This document shows positions 25,804-37,385 of a stretch of DNA of 64,000 nt, one piece after another (position 1 is the first letter of the stretch; the number at the start of each line of letters is the position of its first letter). Under the pieces are notes generated by a model that saw only the letters and a list, made by a program, of their open reading frames with translations, was not told the DNA's origin and made no database searches. The position numbers and the translations under genes were made by a program. This DNA is from Polyodon spathula. Its lineage: Eukaryota; Chordata; Actinopteri; Acipenseriformes; Polyodontidae. The stretch covers positions 25,804,189-25,868,188 of the forward strand of contig NC_054534.1 in the NCBI RefSeq assembly GCF_017654505.1. Direction: 5' to 3'.

Positions 25804-26361
25804 ACATGCATGTCTCAGTCATATGTGGTTTTCACGATCATGTCGCCTTAAGTTCTAGACAAAATTGTAGATATTTATTACTGTCATAGGCTTATCTTTT
25901 CTCCCATTGATTCCTGTTGATATTAACATTATTTCGGAAATCACGTTAGCATGATTATTTAATAATGAGGTAGGTATAACGACCACTTGAAAATGCCAAA
26001 ATCAATGTTACATAACAATTTGTTGATTAACACTTGAATCATCAACCTGTTGAAAATCCTTCCCAAAACAGTCTACAGAAAGTGTAAAGGGACAGAAAGT
26101 TATACCGAGTCCCTTTGGACCAATTTATGTTGTCTTTAATAAAAAGCTTATTATTGTTAGTTATTATAGTTTTATCTTCAGGTTAATGTTTTTTTAAATA
26201 ACACACATAATTATGCTGGGATGGAAACTAAATGGTAACGTGATAAACATTTACAGTGCAGACCATTTTGGATTATTTATAATAACTTTGCCAATTAGAA
26301 AGCGAATATGTGTGTTCACGATGAGATTCTCAAATGCTGCCTTTTGATTCTGTGCATCCAA

Positions 26362-26400
26362 AAGTTTTTTTTTTTTTTAGTTTTTTTTCTGGGGGGGGGG
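26362..26400. repeat. Poly-T then poly-G tract
   Basis: About 13 T, then AG, then 8 T, then CT and 10 G. Low-complexity sequence. Confidence 0.85.
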
Positions 26401-26691
26401 ATGTGTTAACCAGATTACAGATTATTCTGTCTTCAGTTGTATTGCAACTGTTGTACTATTCACTAAAGAGAAAATTGTAAACAAGTACTTGAACTGAACT
26501 CCTGACAGAAGGGGTGGAGTTTTAAAAACAAAAGGTTGAAAACCACTGCAATAAGGAATATCCCTGATGAAAGCTTGGTATAGTAAATTTGCATAGCTTT
26601 GTTTTTGCAACTTTCCCATACTTATACTGCACTTAATTAGTAGAGATACATGGAGTATGAGGAGATGCAGTAACTGTATTCCCAAGTGGAG

Positions 26692-26770
26692 GAGATGAGA
26701 CATTTATACAAGCAGTATGAGATGAGACCTTTATACAAGCAGTTTGAGATGAGACATTTATACAAGCCAG
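26692..26770 (+). repeat. 27-bp minisatellite, three units
   Basis: Three head-to-tail units of GAGATGAGACATTTATACAA plus AGCAGTAT-type ends lie at 26692-26718, 26719-26745 and 26746-26770 (the last is shortened). The units differ by one or two bases. The period is a multiple of three, so the frame at 26686-26919 repeats KQ(Y/F)EMR(H/P)LY, but nothing else supports coding. Confidence 0.88.
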
Positions 26771-28245
26771 GGAGGCAGTTGTATCTGAGGCTATGTGGAT
26801 TTCTAAGCATTATTTTATTGCTTTTTTTCCTTGTCTTTTTTATTTTCTTTAAATATACTGATATATTTGCAGCCCGACATTTGCGCCTCCCTATAAGGGC
26901 ATGGAGTCTTGGTGTTTGATTCTCTTCATTTTCCGAATGGGCACGGGTTCAGTTATTAATGCTTCCCACGTGGTTCACTCATTTGTTTATTAGATTTCAA
27001 TTTGTTTTTTTGAACACCTTCTATATATAACACATTTACAATTTCAGCTTCATTAAGACATACTTACATAATTTTGAGCACTAAATTACTTAGCCTGTTT
27101 GAAAATGTAGTCTAAGGATGTGTTACATTTCTGACAGATTCGCCACTAATATATTTATGGCCTCTTCACGGGGTATATTAAGCACATGATGAAATATAGG
27201 AGTCTATGCAGCTCTTTGTGCCATTTTAACATTTCCAAATGATTACTGGATTACAGAGCTGTACAATAAACTTGTTTTTTTTTCTCCAGGAAAGTATGTA
27301 TTATAACAGGATTAACTACAAATTTCTGTTAAAACTACATTCAATACATTTAAATGAAAATAAAGACAAGGGACAAATTATAGGAAGACCTGCTCATGCC
27401 ATATAAACTGGATCTTGCATGTATGGGTAACCATGGGTAACCATTTTAAAATGTTACTTTGGAATTCCATGGTAAAATAAAAAATATGCAATGGAATTTT
27501 CTTGCCTACAAACATATGGTTGGAGTCTATACCTGACTAAATTATTTCTACTGTCTGCATTGCTTTATTACTCTTATCTTTATGAGCTCTAACTTCCTCT
27601 AAATTAAACATATTCTTTACATTTAAAAAGGCCCCTACCAGCATAATAACTTGTGGTGATAAAATAGATGGCCTTCTGCATAAAATGTTGATCTATATAC
27701 TGGCACTGTTAATGAGTTTACTGGAGACTAGTACAGAAAATTAAAAAAAAGAATAGTTTAAGACATGACAAGAACCATATTGCAATTGTTCTCACTCGTC
27801 TAAATTGTGTTCATCAACCTAAGCCTTGTATTTTATTATTTCAACATTTTATTCAAGGGAGCAGCATAGTGAAATAGTAAGCAAACTTTGAATAACACCC
27901 CTCCATGGCTAAGATATAGATGTAGTGTCTTGCAAATCTGTTTTTGCATGTTTTTGAAGGTCTGCACTGTATTATTTTTTTATAATAAACCAATGGTATC
28001 ACACTGGTGTGCATCTACTGTACACTGATAATTCACTAAAGTGCCGTGTTATTATATCAATACTAGTGTTGTACCATATAAGAGCACTGTGTAATATTGC
28101 AGCACAGGATGAATTTGCTATCAGAAAAAGGAGGTCTGGACAACAGAGCATGGTTCAGTAGCCGGCAGGCTCCTTATTTGCAGCAGCAGGTTTACAGCAA
28201 GTAACACAGCTCACAGTGCATGATTCGTCACTCTCTTGAATCCAC
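26771..28245. other. Unique intronic sequence
   Basis: AT-rich, with a tandem GGGTAACCAT at 27425-27443. No gene seen. From about 28120 the sequence becomes less AT-rich, with TTATTTGCAGC and a region that could be an old LTR piece, but I cannot define its ends. Confidence 0.3.
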
Positions 28246-28253
28246 ACACACGC

Positions 28254-28284
<31 letters not shown>

Positions 28285-28290
28285 TACACA
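28246..28290. repeat. (CA)n/(CG)n microsatellite
   Basis: CACACACGCACACACACGCG followed by more CA repeats. Simple repeat. Confidence 0.9.
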
Positions 28291-28847
28291 CGATGCACCC
28301 TCTTTTATCTTCCCTCAGACCCAGACATAGAACACAAAGTTACAAGTGATGTGAGGCTTGACCACTCAACACCCACTGACCTTTAACTAACAACAATGTA
28401 AAAGATCTTCACCCAATTAGAGTCCTGTACAGCTGCATGGGGTTCACGTGAACAGCATCTGGTGACCTTCATATAGACTATGTCTGATCCTGCGCTAAGC
28501 GACAGAACCCTGCTGCACGGTGCAAGCAATTAAGTCCCTCAAGTTAACCGTTCCGGAGTGCAATACAACCACAGACAAAGCCAGTCCACCTGCACCTGAT
28601 GCTACAATATTATATATAATATATATTGCTAAGAGTTCTACTAGGCATGTGCAGTTTTCCAAGGTTCAAGACAGCCTCCCACACAGTTCCTGCATCATTC
28701 ACTCATATATGTCTTAGTAATTGTTTCAAAACCAGTATAAAAATGTTTAGAATATTGTTCAGTCCAAGTAGTAATTACAAATTCATATTAACAATCATCC
28801 ACCAGAGCTGTGTGAGAGCTATGTAACCCTAATCAGTAACAAGCAGA

Positions 28848-29160
28848 TCTGCAAGCAGAATGATCTCCGTGACTTCACGAGGGACATGATAGAGGGTGCC
28901 CATGGAACGGACCGTCCTATTAAGACAGTCTCCTGGGTATTTCTGGAATGGCAACATTTGCAGATAAACACCCCCCTTTGCTAGTGGGTCTTGATGGATT
29001 GAGCCCACGGTGGCCCAAAGCACAGTAACCTCCATCACTGGACAAGACAGGCCTGTTTCTGCTTGAACAGTTCGCAGGGAGATACATGGTCCTACGTACT
29101 ATTTATGCCGTTCTGTAACTTTAAGGCCAGCCAGTGTAGGATGTTGTTAGGAAGAATCTA
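28848..29160 (+). mobile_element. Relic repeat, possibly Tc1-like transposase 5' region
   Basis: This stretch shares words in the same order with 62205-62480: GTGACTTCAC, GGGTCTTGATGGAT / GGGTCCTGGTGGAT, TGGTCCT and CTGTAACT...GGCCAG...CAGTGTAG. One frame from 28848 reads LRDFTRDMIEGAH, which resembles the helix-turn-helix start of some fish Tc1-like transposases. The remainder is too decayed to confirm. The frame at 28829-29038 (-) is antisense to it. Confidence 0.45.
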
Positions 29161-29989
29161 TTTTGCTTGCTAATATGTGTTGTATTGAATAGTGCACGAA
29201 TGGTTTGGTAGATGTTGTTGCATTGCTTTTTAGATTTGCTCAGGTTTTTTATTGACATTAGTATTGTTCAAATGTGACAGTGATGAGGTACACCCCACCC
29301 CTGTGCATATTGTGTGTTTTGTGTTATTTTTAGTTGGAATGAATGCATGTATGTGTGCACAGGGTGTGGTGTTGTTATTGTTTAAAATGTATGTGAGCGC
29401 GAGTGTTTTAGGTCGGCAGGGAAGGATTGATTGCCTGAGATTTATTTAATAAATTATCCCACAAAGTTATGGTTTTTCATTCACTATGAACATCTTTCCA
29501 GTGTTCCATTTTTTTTATAAAAAGCAAAAAATAGAGCAGCTAATGATTTGGTGACTCAGACTTCCTACTAGGTTTATCTGAAAAGCGTTGGGGTGCATTA
29601 TCCTATTAACAGCTGAGGAATAAAAACCCTAACTGTGTCTGAATCTGTACCTGCATGTGAATCATGACTTACTGCCAGGCAGGGTTTTAGTAGCTTTGTG
29701 TTGAGTATTGTAAAGCTCTCAAATAAAGTCAAAGTCAAAACTCTCTGGGTGCAATATGGGTGGCTCTGTAATCCAGAGTGCAAAACAAAAACTCAGAATT
29801 ATATTTCTATGTTTGGCCACCCCTGCCACTGATCTTACTCCAGCTCGTGTTATCCAGAGGCAAACCTTTAATTTCTTCATTCGCCATCGTGACAGCAAAA
29901 CGTTGTATATTGTAAGCTCTACTGAAAGAAATGTCTCACAACCCCAAGTTGCTATGGTGGCGTCACCAGTAAAATATGTAAATTAGTAC

Positions 29990-30067
29990 CATCAAAGGTT
30001 CTAACCTTCCTTCAATAGTGTGTTCCGAACCTTCGAAGGTCAAAATATACCCTTGTTGCAGCCCTAA
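29990..30067. mobile_element. hAT-like terminal fragment
   Basis: The complement of the right end reads TTAGGGCTGCAACAAGGG, a common hAT terminus (AGGGCTGCAAC). The preceding bases contain GAACCTTCGAAGGT, a small palindrome. The opposite end was not found. Confidence 0.45.
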
Positions 30068-30421
30068 TAACAAGCAGTATTAGCAATTTCAGGCTTGTCT
30101 ATGAGCCTAATTTATTACAACTGAGATTGTGTCTAAGTATATATCAAATTAAACCCAGGTGTGACAAATAGGTTCATACAGTGATAGAAATTTATACGGC
30201 TACAAAAGGGAATTGTTACAATCCATAATCATATGTTTATTTTTGCATCCCTAGTTACTATTCCACTATTTCCATTAACATGACAAAACATAAAAAATCT
30301 CTGTCACATTAGAGATACATTAGTTACATGTCTTGTCTTGTTACAGTAGGTTAAATACAATTGGTAGCTGAGGATTTCAATAAGTGCTACCAAGACAGCG
30401 TGGACCAACACAGAGGTAGAA

Positions 30422-30580
30422 GGCAATCTTGGCTTCTCCAGTCCATTCATTTGCAGGACTTTGTTCCAATAGGACCATAATATTTAAATTACCCTGTTGA
30501 ATATTAATTACAGTAAGTAAATAAGAAGCTGGTTGGAACAAAGTCTTGCAATGGAATCGACTGAACGAGCCAGAGTTGCC
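30422..30580. mobile_element. Short inverted-repeat element (MITE-like)
   Basis: Arms of about 50 bases face each other. The left arm (30422-30471) begins GGCAATCTTGGCTTCT and ends GGACTTTGTTCCAA. The right arm (30532-30580) is its complement at about 80% by eye, with AAGACTTTGTTCCAACC on its complement. The centre is AT-rich. I could not assign a family or a target duplication. Confidence 0.6.
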
Positions 30581-31098
30581 TAATACTGTCTAACTAATGT
30601 AATATTGAATATATTTTTATTTCATGCTCAAAAAGAAGATTTGTACCCTCCTATTTAGCTTATTGAATGAATAGGTTACAGTTATGTTGTGGTTTTGTTT
30701 CTCAGTTGTTGAGATGGGCAGGTGGCACTCACTGGTTGCTGTTTCAGTCAGTTCCAGACCAGCACCTCGCTCCAAGGTACTGGTCCTACAGGAGGTTCAA
30801 TTAATCAAGTTTAAACCTAATGAAACACTTTTAAAAAATCTACATTGTGAATGAAGCAATAAGCCACATCAAAGCAGCTGAAATAATAAAAATATTTCTC
30901 ATATTTGCTGGTTCTAAAGAATGTCCTCCAAAACACTACAAACGAGGTCCCGCAGAACCTGAGAACTAACTAACTGTGGACTGTTTCTCACACTACAGTA
31001 TAATGGAACTGTAGAGTACCAGGAAACAGCAAGCCAGCAGTTATCTTGGCTTTTTCCATTTGTTTACACTGCAGACATGACTCTGATGTCATGAAATA

Positions 31099-31710
31099 TG
31101 TGCTGGGTGGGAGATTGCCCTTTAGTGAGTGGAGGGCAACGTACACAAACTAGACAGTGAAGAGCTGCAGTTCAAAACCAAGTGTTTATTTAGACAGTAC
31201 AGGTCTTGTAACAGGATATTTACAGGGGTGGGACAAATTAAAAAAGGCAAACAAAAACATGCTGGTAGCACCAGGTACTGGTTTTATAAACCAGTGAATG
31301 AGACAATGGCACTTGCAAGGGATCCAAGAAAAAGCAGGAGCCGTCAGCCAGGTAATCTACCCACAGGTTCACTCAGGTAGTTCTGTGTAACGAGTCTGAA
31401 GCTGGATCAATGTCCTCAGCAATCCTGCAAACAATTTTTTCTATCTCGCTCTGTAGTGTGGCTCCACTCCTCTCTCCTGGCACCCACCAGCACGACTCAC
31501 TCCCTAACAGAGACACCTCCCCTATATACTCCAGACTCCAAACTTTGAATCAGTCCTGAACCTATATCTAAAGAACAGTTGCAGCTGATGCAGCGATGAC
31601 TCAAGAAAATGGTGGCTGTAGCACATGTGTGGTTTTCCTCTACCGATATGCCTAGACTTAAGCTCCCAACATTGGCAAGGAACAGGAGTTAGTGAACACA
31701 GCGTCACCAC
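31099..31710 (-). mobile_element. Possible decayed LTR
   Basis: The segment shares CTGCAGTTCAAAA and a following inverted polyadenylation signal (TTTATT near 31186) with family A. An inverted TATA-like TATATAGGGG lies near 31523-31532, in the same order as the other LTRs. The termini (TGTGCTGGG on the left) are not clear and no target duplication was found. Frames at 31129-31380 and 31522-31710 lie inside it. Confidence 0.35.
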
Positions 31711-33478
31711 CTCTTAATTAATGCCATGGTTTAATCCATTCTTAGCTAAAAGCATACTTATTTATGGTTCATTCATTATTACACAGTGAGGTAACTACTA
31801 CCAAAAATAATATTGTCACGTTTTGTAAGATGATTTAAAGATACTCACAACTGCTACCCAAATCAAATCAAGTGTTTTCTTTTCCTGATTGTAGTAAGTT
31901 CAATACAAAATCCAAAACATTTTAACATTTCACAGCCCAACATTCTCTTAAACTGAGATCTATTAATCTTTTTGCTTTTGCAAAAACTTGTGGAGATAAA
32001 CAGTGCTCTAATTTAGTTGGATTTTTTAGTTTTTGTTATTTGGTATAATGAACAAGATGTGCTTAAACAAGAGCAGGCTGCAGGGGTTACCACACCAGTC
32101 TATAAACATCATGTTCAAAACCACATTGTTTGTTTTCTGTTTCGCATGATGCTGACACGTGGCATTCAACTGATCTGTAGACGAACGTAGTGTAAGCAGC
32201 AGATAGTGGTTCCCCAGTGTGCTATTGTTTCATTCCTGATACGAGTGCTTAGAACATGCATGCAATTAATTACATAGCAGCTAAAATACTGTGTCCTAAA
32301 GAATTGCAGTAATCACGAATCCATTAATTTTATGAACTGCCACTTTCAGTATTGTTCGCCTTGATCCAGTGCTTTACAAATCAGGACGATTCTGTTACAT
32401 GCACACAAGAACTCTGGTCGGTAAATTCAGTTTTCTAAAAAGTAATTCAGAATTCATGAGTCACGTAACGTAGTATTGAATTAACCAAGTCAGATAAACA
32501 CAGAAAAGTCACATTTTTTTCAGAAAACTAATATTTTAGTATTATACAGGCACGGTTCTATAAATATTATGTTAGCAAAATTACTGGATGCATTGTTCTA
32601 AATTATTCTTATTTTCCTTTAGTAATAAAACTAAAGAAATAGTAAATAATACCTACTATAGTTTGTACTGATGGGCCTTTAATGTTGCTGAGTGGGATTT
32701 TGAAACCCCATTTGGTCCATTAATGTATTTACAAATCCATACCTAATGCCAAAACCTGCTAAATTCCATTTTTACAGGTTCCCATTCAAGAGTTCTGTAT
32801 TTCCCATAAGCAAGTGATATGTATTCAGTGACAACACTTTAAAATAATGGCCACAAATGAATTCCAATAGAACTGCATGCATCCGAATACACCAGCTTTC
32901 TAGTTACTATCAAGTTGACTTGCTACAGATTCCTCATATAAAAGCAAGGGTACAATACATTCTCACAGTTTGTGTTTTACAGGAGAGAATGTACATGCAA
33001 TGGGAAATATAAATGGCTACCGCAAAATCAAAAAAGTTTCAGATAGAAAGTTTTGGCATTTGGTGTGTTGGGCTACATATAACGAATAAGCCATAGGTTC
33101 ACTTGAGAATTTACAGTATGCAGTAGTTCAGATTTTCCTTTTTTTCTGAGCACAATCTGACAGCATTGGCAGCATTGGGTCTGTCGGTGGTTGGTAATAA
33201 TAAATATGCAAACAGCATTTTCTGCAGAGAAGCATGTATGATGTGAAAGAGATGATCAGTGGCATACAGCAGAGATGCCAAGGTCAGACAGTGTGAAATC
33301 CAGAGAAGGAAGATTCAGCACAAAATTATATTTTATTAGAATTAGTTACAGGAGCACAGACACCTTGGGTATGAGTAGAAAAATGCCATTTGATTCACAC
33401 CGGAATTTTCATTTGGAACACCAATTGACAACTTTTAATGTATTTTATTATTCAATGCAGTAATGGCATATTGCAGAG
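31711..33478. other. Unique intronic sequence
   Basis: Ordinary AT-rich intron. One 62-codon frame at 33275-33463 has no domain. Nothing else recognised. Confidence 0.35.

Positions 33479-33479
<1 letters not shown>

Positions 33480-33528
<49 letters not shown>
33480..33528. repeat. (TTA)n microsatellite
   Basis: About 16 uninterrupted TTA units. Confidence 0.95.
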
Positions 33529-33529
<1 letters not shown>

Positions 33530-33969
33530 ACAGTATCACTTTCTATTGCTTTTAAATCACAAACTTGAACCGGTGAAAGCAGTCCTCCGGTGGTGAAGGA
33601 CTGATAGAGGCTAGTTAACTCTGTACTGCTTTAACAAGCCCACTGAATTGTTGAATTCCTGAGTGCTACTTTAAATGAATCTCCAAATAGAAATAATCAC
33701 GATATTGAACACTTTCTCAGTTGTCTGTTACTGTTAAATGCTTATTTTCTCATTGCCCATTCATACTCTGTGCTTAACTTTTATCATAAAGTACAGTTTA
33801 TATACACTAACAGTAATCAGTGCATTTATTCTGTTACGCGAACTTGGAGAAACAAATTCTCTACCTGTTAGATTCAACTCGATGAGATCTTACAGTAGTA
33901 AAAAAATAAATCCCAGTTCAGTATGTACTGTATGTGTCTGTGGTAGCCTTAAAAAGCTATAGAATATTC

Positions 33970-34304
33970 GGTAACACTTTATATTAAGGTGCTGCTTATT
34001 AATGTTCTACACATGTTTTATAAATATATAATAGAGGCTTAATAACTATATAGTATAGTATTAATAAAGCATTATAGATGGTTTATAAGCATGCGATAGC
34101 TATAGACGGAATTACAGTTTTATAAAGGGGACAGTTTTTAGCTACCTATTGTACTTTAGGATGTTTAAACATAATTCCATCTATGGCTATAGTGGTGTCA
34201 TAAACCAACTAAAATGATTTATTACCACTCTATAACATAGTTATTAAGCATATATTACATATTTATAAAACATTAATAAGCATCACCTTAATATAAAGTG
34301 TTAC
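33970..34304. mobile_element. Near-palindromic MITE with 9-bp flanking duplication
   Basis: The left end GGTAACACTTTATATTAAGG and the complement of the right end (GTAACACTTTATATTAAGG) match. The match continues inward with GCTTATTAATGTT, TTTATAAATAT and GCTTAATAACTAT, and recurs near the centre (CTATAGACGGAATTA versus CTATAGATGGAATTA), so nearly the whole 335 bp can fold on itself. The flanks are AGAATATTC (33961-33969) and AGACTATTC (34305-34313), 8 of 9 identical. Long inverted repeats with 9-bp duplications are typical of Mutator-like MITEs; family assignment is inference. No coding capacity. Confidence 0.8.
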
Positions 34305-35950
34305 AGACTATTCTTATACTTCTCCTTGAGTCGCATACTGAACACCTGCAATAAGCCCAAGGGGACTTGTATGCATAAGACCTATCAAGCAGGGCTAGGG
34401 CTGATCTATATCTACAGGTGTATTTTGCCACTGTTATTAGCTCTGCTACATGTTCATATAAAGTAAATAGGCCACAAAGTGTTTTACTGTAGTCTCTGGC
34501 TAAGAGAACACCCCTCAGGAAGCAAATGAAGTGTTCTCTGAGCCAAAGCTTCCTGTAAGACAGAGTTGACCACCAAACATAATATGAGTCAATAAATAAA
34601 TAAATATGTTTTACTTGTCATGAAGCACTTGCATCAACATATGAAATGAACAGGGTAAGTAAGAGAAAAGCAATAGGCAAGTGTATGTTAATAAATTATA
34701 ATACTAAAGTAACAGACAAACTAATGTTAATAAACAAACTGTGAAACTAAATTAACACAACCCCCCTACTCACGTTAAAAACTCTGTACTGTACAGGAAC
34801 AATATTTAATATTCATGCACAAAATTATTTAACAAAATGGTGAATCAACTCACCAGAATGGAAAACAACAAATTGCTTGATGTCTTGTGTCTGATTCAGA
34901 TTTTTTTCAGGGGATCAAACAATTTCCAACTTTTTGTATCAGGAGACACAGCTGCATGTTTCGTCATTTGTTTACAAGTCATTTTGTAGCGATGAGGTCC
35001 ACTCGTGGAAGTCAGAATACAAAACGAGGCACTGATATGACGGGGGTTCTGGAAAGATTGAATAAACCAGTCAGTGTGCCTCAAATGGTGGGTTATCAGG
35101 TTACAAAACAGTTACAAAAAAAGGTGTTCTTTTAAGCAAAGTTCCTGTTCCTTTAGGCAGAGCATTTACAATGGGAAAAATCTATTTCACCACAGGAGTG
35201 TTCTCTTAGGTGTTCTTATACACAGAGATAACTGTAGTATAATTTAATGGCTATGCCTTTGCCTGACATAAAGGGGGTCGAGGAGTGTGGGCAAACACTG
35301 TCATTTTAGTTGACTCATTTTTTATATCCGTTGCTGAATTATTTTTCTTATCCAGCTCAGGTTGTCTTGCTGTGAGAGGCAGTGGGCAGAAATCGTCTCT
35401 AATCAGGGCAGCAAGTGTGTCACTGAGAATCTCCACTGTTCGATCTCGCACGGATCACATCTGGCACACTTTTCACACCTGGTTAGCCGAACAATGCAAA
35501 ACAATCTTTTCATCTCCATAGAAACCACAAAAGCACTACAGCAAAAGCTTTCATGTTTATAAAAACAATAAAGAGAGACAGTGAGAGAAAACGAGAGACA
35601 GAAGGGGAGAGTTGTGAAAGAAGTTACTTTTGGCCTACTTTTCGTTCTTGAGTAAAGACCTGCATGAAGTGAGTATAAATGTATGGGTTCCTCTGACACC
35701 TTCACAGACCCTAGCACCTCCCTTGTGTTCCAAATATCCACTTTTGCAGCAGCTGAGGTTAGAGGGCCTTATTTTCTTTGTTTTGATGGGCTCAGTATCA
35801 CAAATTGAATTAATTCCTGCTTTAGGGCATATACAGGAAGATTGAAATTCATGCACTGTGCATTATATGAAGCTGTACTGGTATTAAATAGTCACAGTTA
35901 TCGAAACAGATAACTAACATTTTCAGTTCATATTTCCAACATGGTAGACA
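34305..35950. other. Unique intronic sequence
   Basis: Many short overlapping frames on both strands occur at 34887-35856 because stops happen to be sparse. None carries a domain I recognise, and the sense and antisense frames overlap each other. I call no gene. Confidence 0.35.
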
Positions 35951-35954
35951 GGCA

Positions 35955-35982
35955 GGGAAGCAAGCAAGCAAGCAAGCAAGCA
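35955..35982. repeat. (CAAG)n microsatellite
   Basis: About six tandem GCAA units, after AGGCAGGGAA. Confidence 0.9.
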
Positions 35983-36539
35983 GTTGGCTTTGGTTAGTAC
36001 TGTGAGTTGTCCAGCAGGGATGGTGCATTGCATACTGTGATTGTAACTTGCAAGTAGCAAGTCTTTAGACCTTTTAATTTACTGGTGGTTGTTTTTTTCA
36101 AAGGAATACTAATAACTATACTGATAGTAAAGGTTAATATACTGATGGTAAAGATTTGACAGCTTAAACACTTCATTAGGTTGAAACCAGGAGAAATCCC
36201 ACTGGCAGGAAATGTATCATTAACAAGGGTAAGAAAATACCCTCAATAAAAATCACCCATATGCACTACTGTGTAGTCTCCACTTTGAATCTGACAAAGG
36301 GGAAAGCTTGAGGTTTCATGCACTCCTCAACATACCCCCCCAAAACCCCCTATGCTGTATCTCATTTAAAGATTAAAGATACAAAATAAGTAATGTATTG
36401 GGCACCAATTAGTACATTTAAACAACCTTCTATATCCTTAAGAACTTTTTTTTTGTTTGTTTTGAATTGTGTATTGTGTTTTATTTTTTCCTCTGCCTCT
36501 CAAATTTTTAAGTTGTCAATTGTGGTATATGGTACATTT

Positions 36540-37385
36540 CAATATACTATTCCTCTCTAACCACTCTCTCTCCTCAACCCTCTCTAATCTGGTTTCTGCT
36601 CTGTACTCCACTGAAACTGCTCTCCTGTCTGCCACCAACTCGCTAAACTCTGCCTGTGCTGCCTCTCTCTCCTCTGTCCTAATTCTCCTCGATCTCTCTG
36701 CTGCCTTTGACACTGTCGATCACACTATTCACCTATCCTGTCTCGCTGACATGGAAATCTTTGGCACTGCTCTGGCCTGGTTCTCCTCCTACCTCTCCGA
36801 CTGCACCTACCAGGTAACCTGGCGAGGCTCAACCTCCACACCTCACCGTCTCTCAACAGGAGTCCTCCAAGGACTACTCTCAGCACATCTTCTCCCAGCA
36901 CATCTTCTCCTAGCACATCTTCACTCTAGCACGCACATGCAGATTCTTCAAGAGCAACATACGAAGAATCCGACCCTTGCACACCAACTACTCCATGCAA
37001 CCTCTCGTCCAGGCTCTGGTACTCTCCCGCCTAGACTACTGCAACTCCCTCCTGGCCAGCCTTCCTGCATCTCCCACCTGTCCGCGCCAGCTCATCCTGA
37101 ACTCTGCTCGCCCGGTGTTCTCTCTGCCTCGCTTCTCCCAAGCTACTCCACTGCTCCGATCACTCCATTGGCTCCCGATCACCGCTCATATCCAGTTCAA
37201 GACTATTATACAAGACTACCAAACTGCACCCAGCTACCTCCAGACCCTCATCTCTCCCGCTCCACTTGCACTAGAAGACTTTATGCTCCCCTGCCACCAG
37301 AGCCCGCTCCTTCTCCACCCTCGCCTCGCAGTGGTGGAATGACTTTCCTATGGATGTCAGGGCAAGTAAAACCCCTGCCAGAGTG
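36540..37385 (+). pseudogene. L2-type LINE reverse transcriptase, internally deleted and frameshifted
   Basis: The first part reads ETALLSATNSLN...ILLDLSAAFDTVDH (motif at 36685-36723), then ALAWFSSYLSDCTYQV and LSTGVLQG. These are reverse-transcriptase domain A and the following blocks of L2-like non-LTR retrotransposons, including the first catalytic aspartate. The Y/FxDD block is absent. After a 15-bp triplet repeat (36881-36925) the sequence resumes in another frame with RRIRPLHTNYSMQPLVQALV, SRLDYCNSLLASLPA and LLRSLHWLPI, the C-terminal region of the same family. So roughly the central RT region is deleted and a frameshift follows. Such elements copy themselves by target-primed reverse transcription; this copy cannot. 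It is more GC-rich than the surrounding intron. Confidence 0.9.
36881..36925 (+). repeat. 15-bp tandem triplication within the LINE
   Basis: CAGCACATCTTCTCC occurs at 36881-36895 and 36896-36910, with a third variant copy TAGCACATCTTCACT at 36911-36925. It sits exactly where the LINE protein loses its central region. Confidence 0.92.

Noticed and set aside
25600..25858. Cys-Val / Arg-Glu repeat frames
   Set aside because: Translations of the TG and AG microsatellite.
28120..28500. Possible further LTR
   Set aside because: Only a TTATTTGC word and composition suggest it; no termini, TATA box or target duplication could be located.
34887..35856. Cluster of overlapping frames on both strands
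   Set aside because: Sense and antisense frames overlap one another with no domain or splice support; best explained by few stops in a less AT-rich patch.
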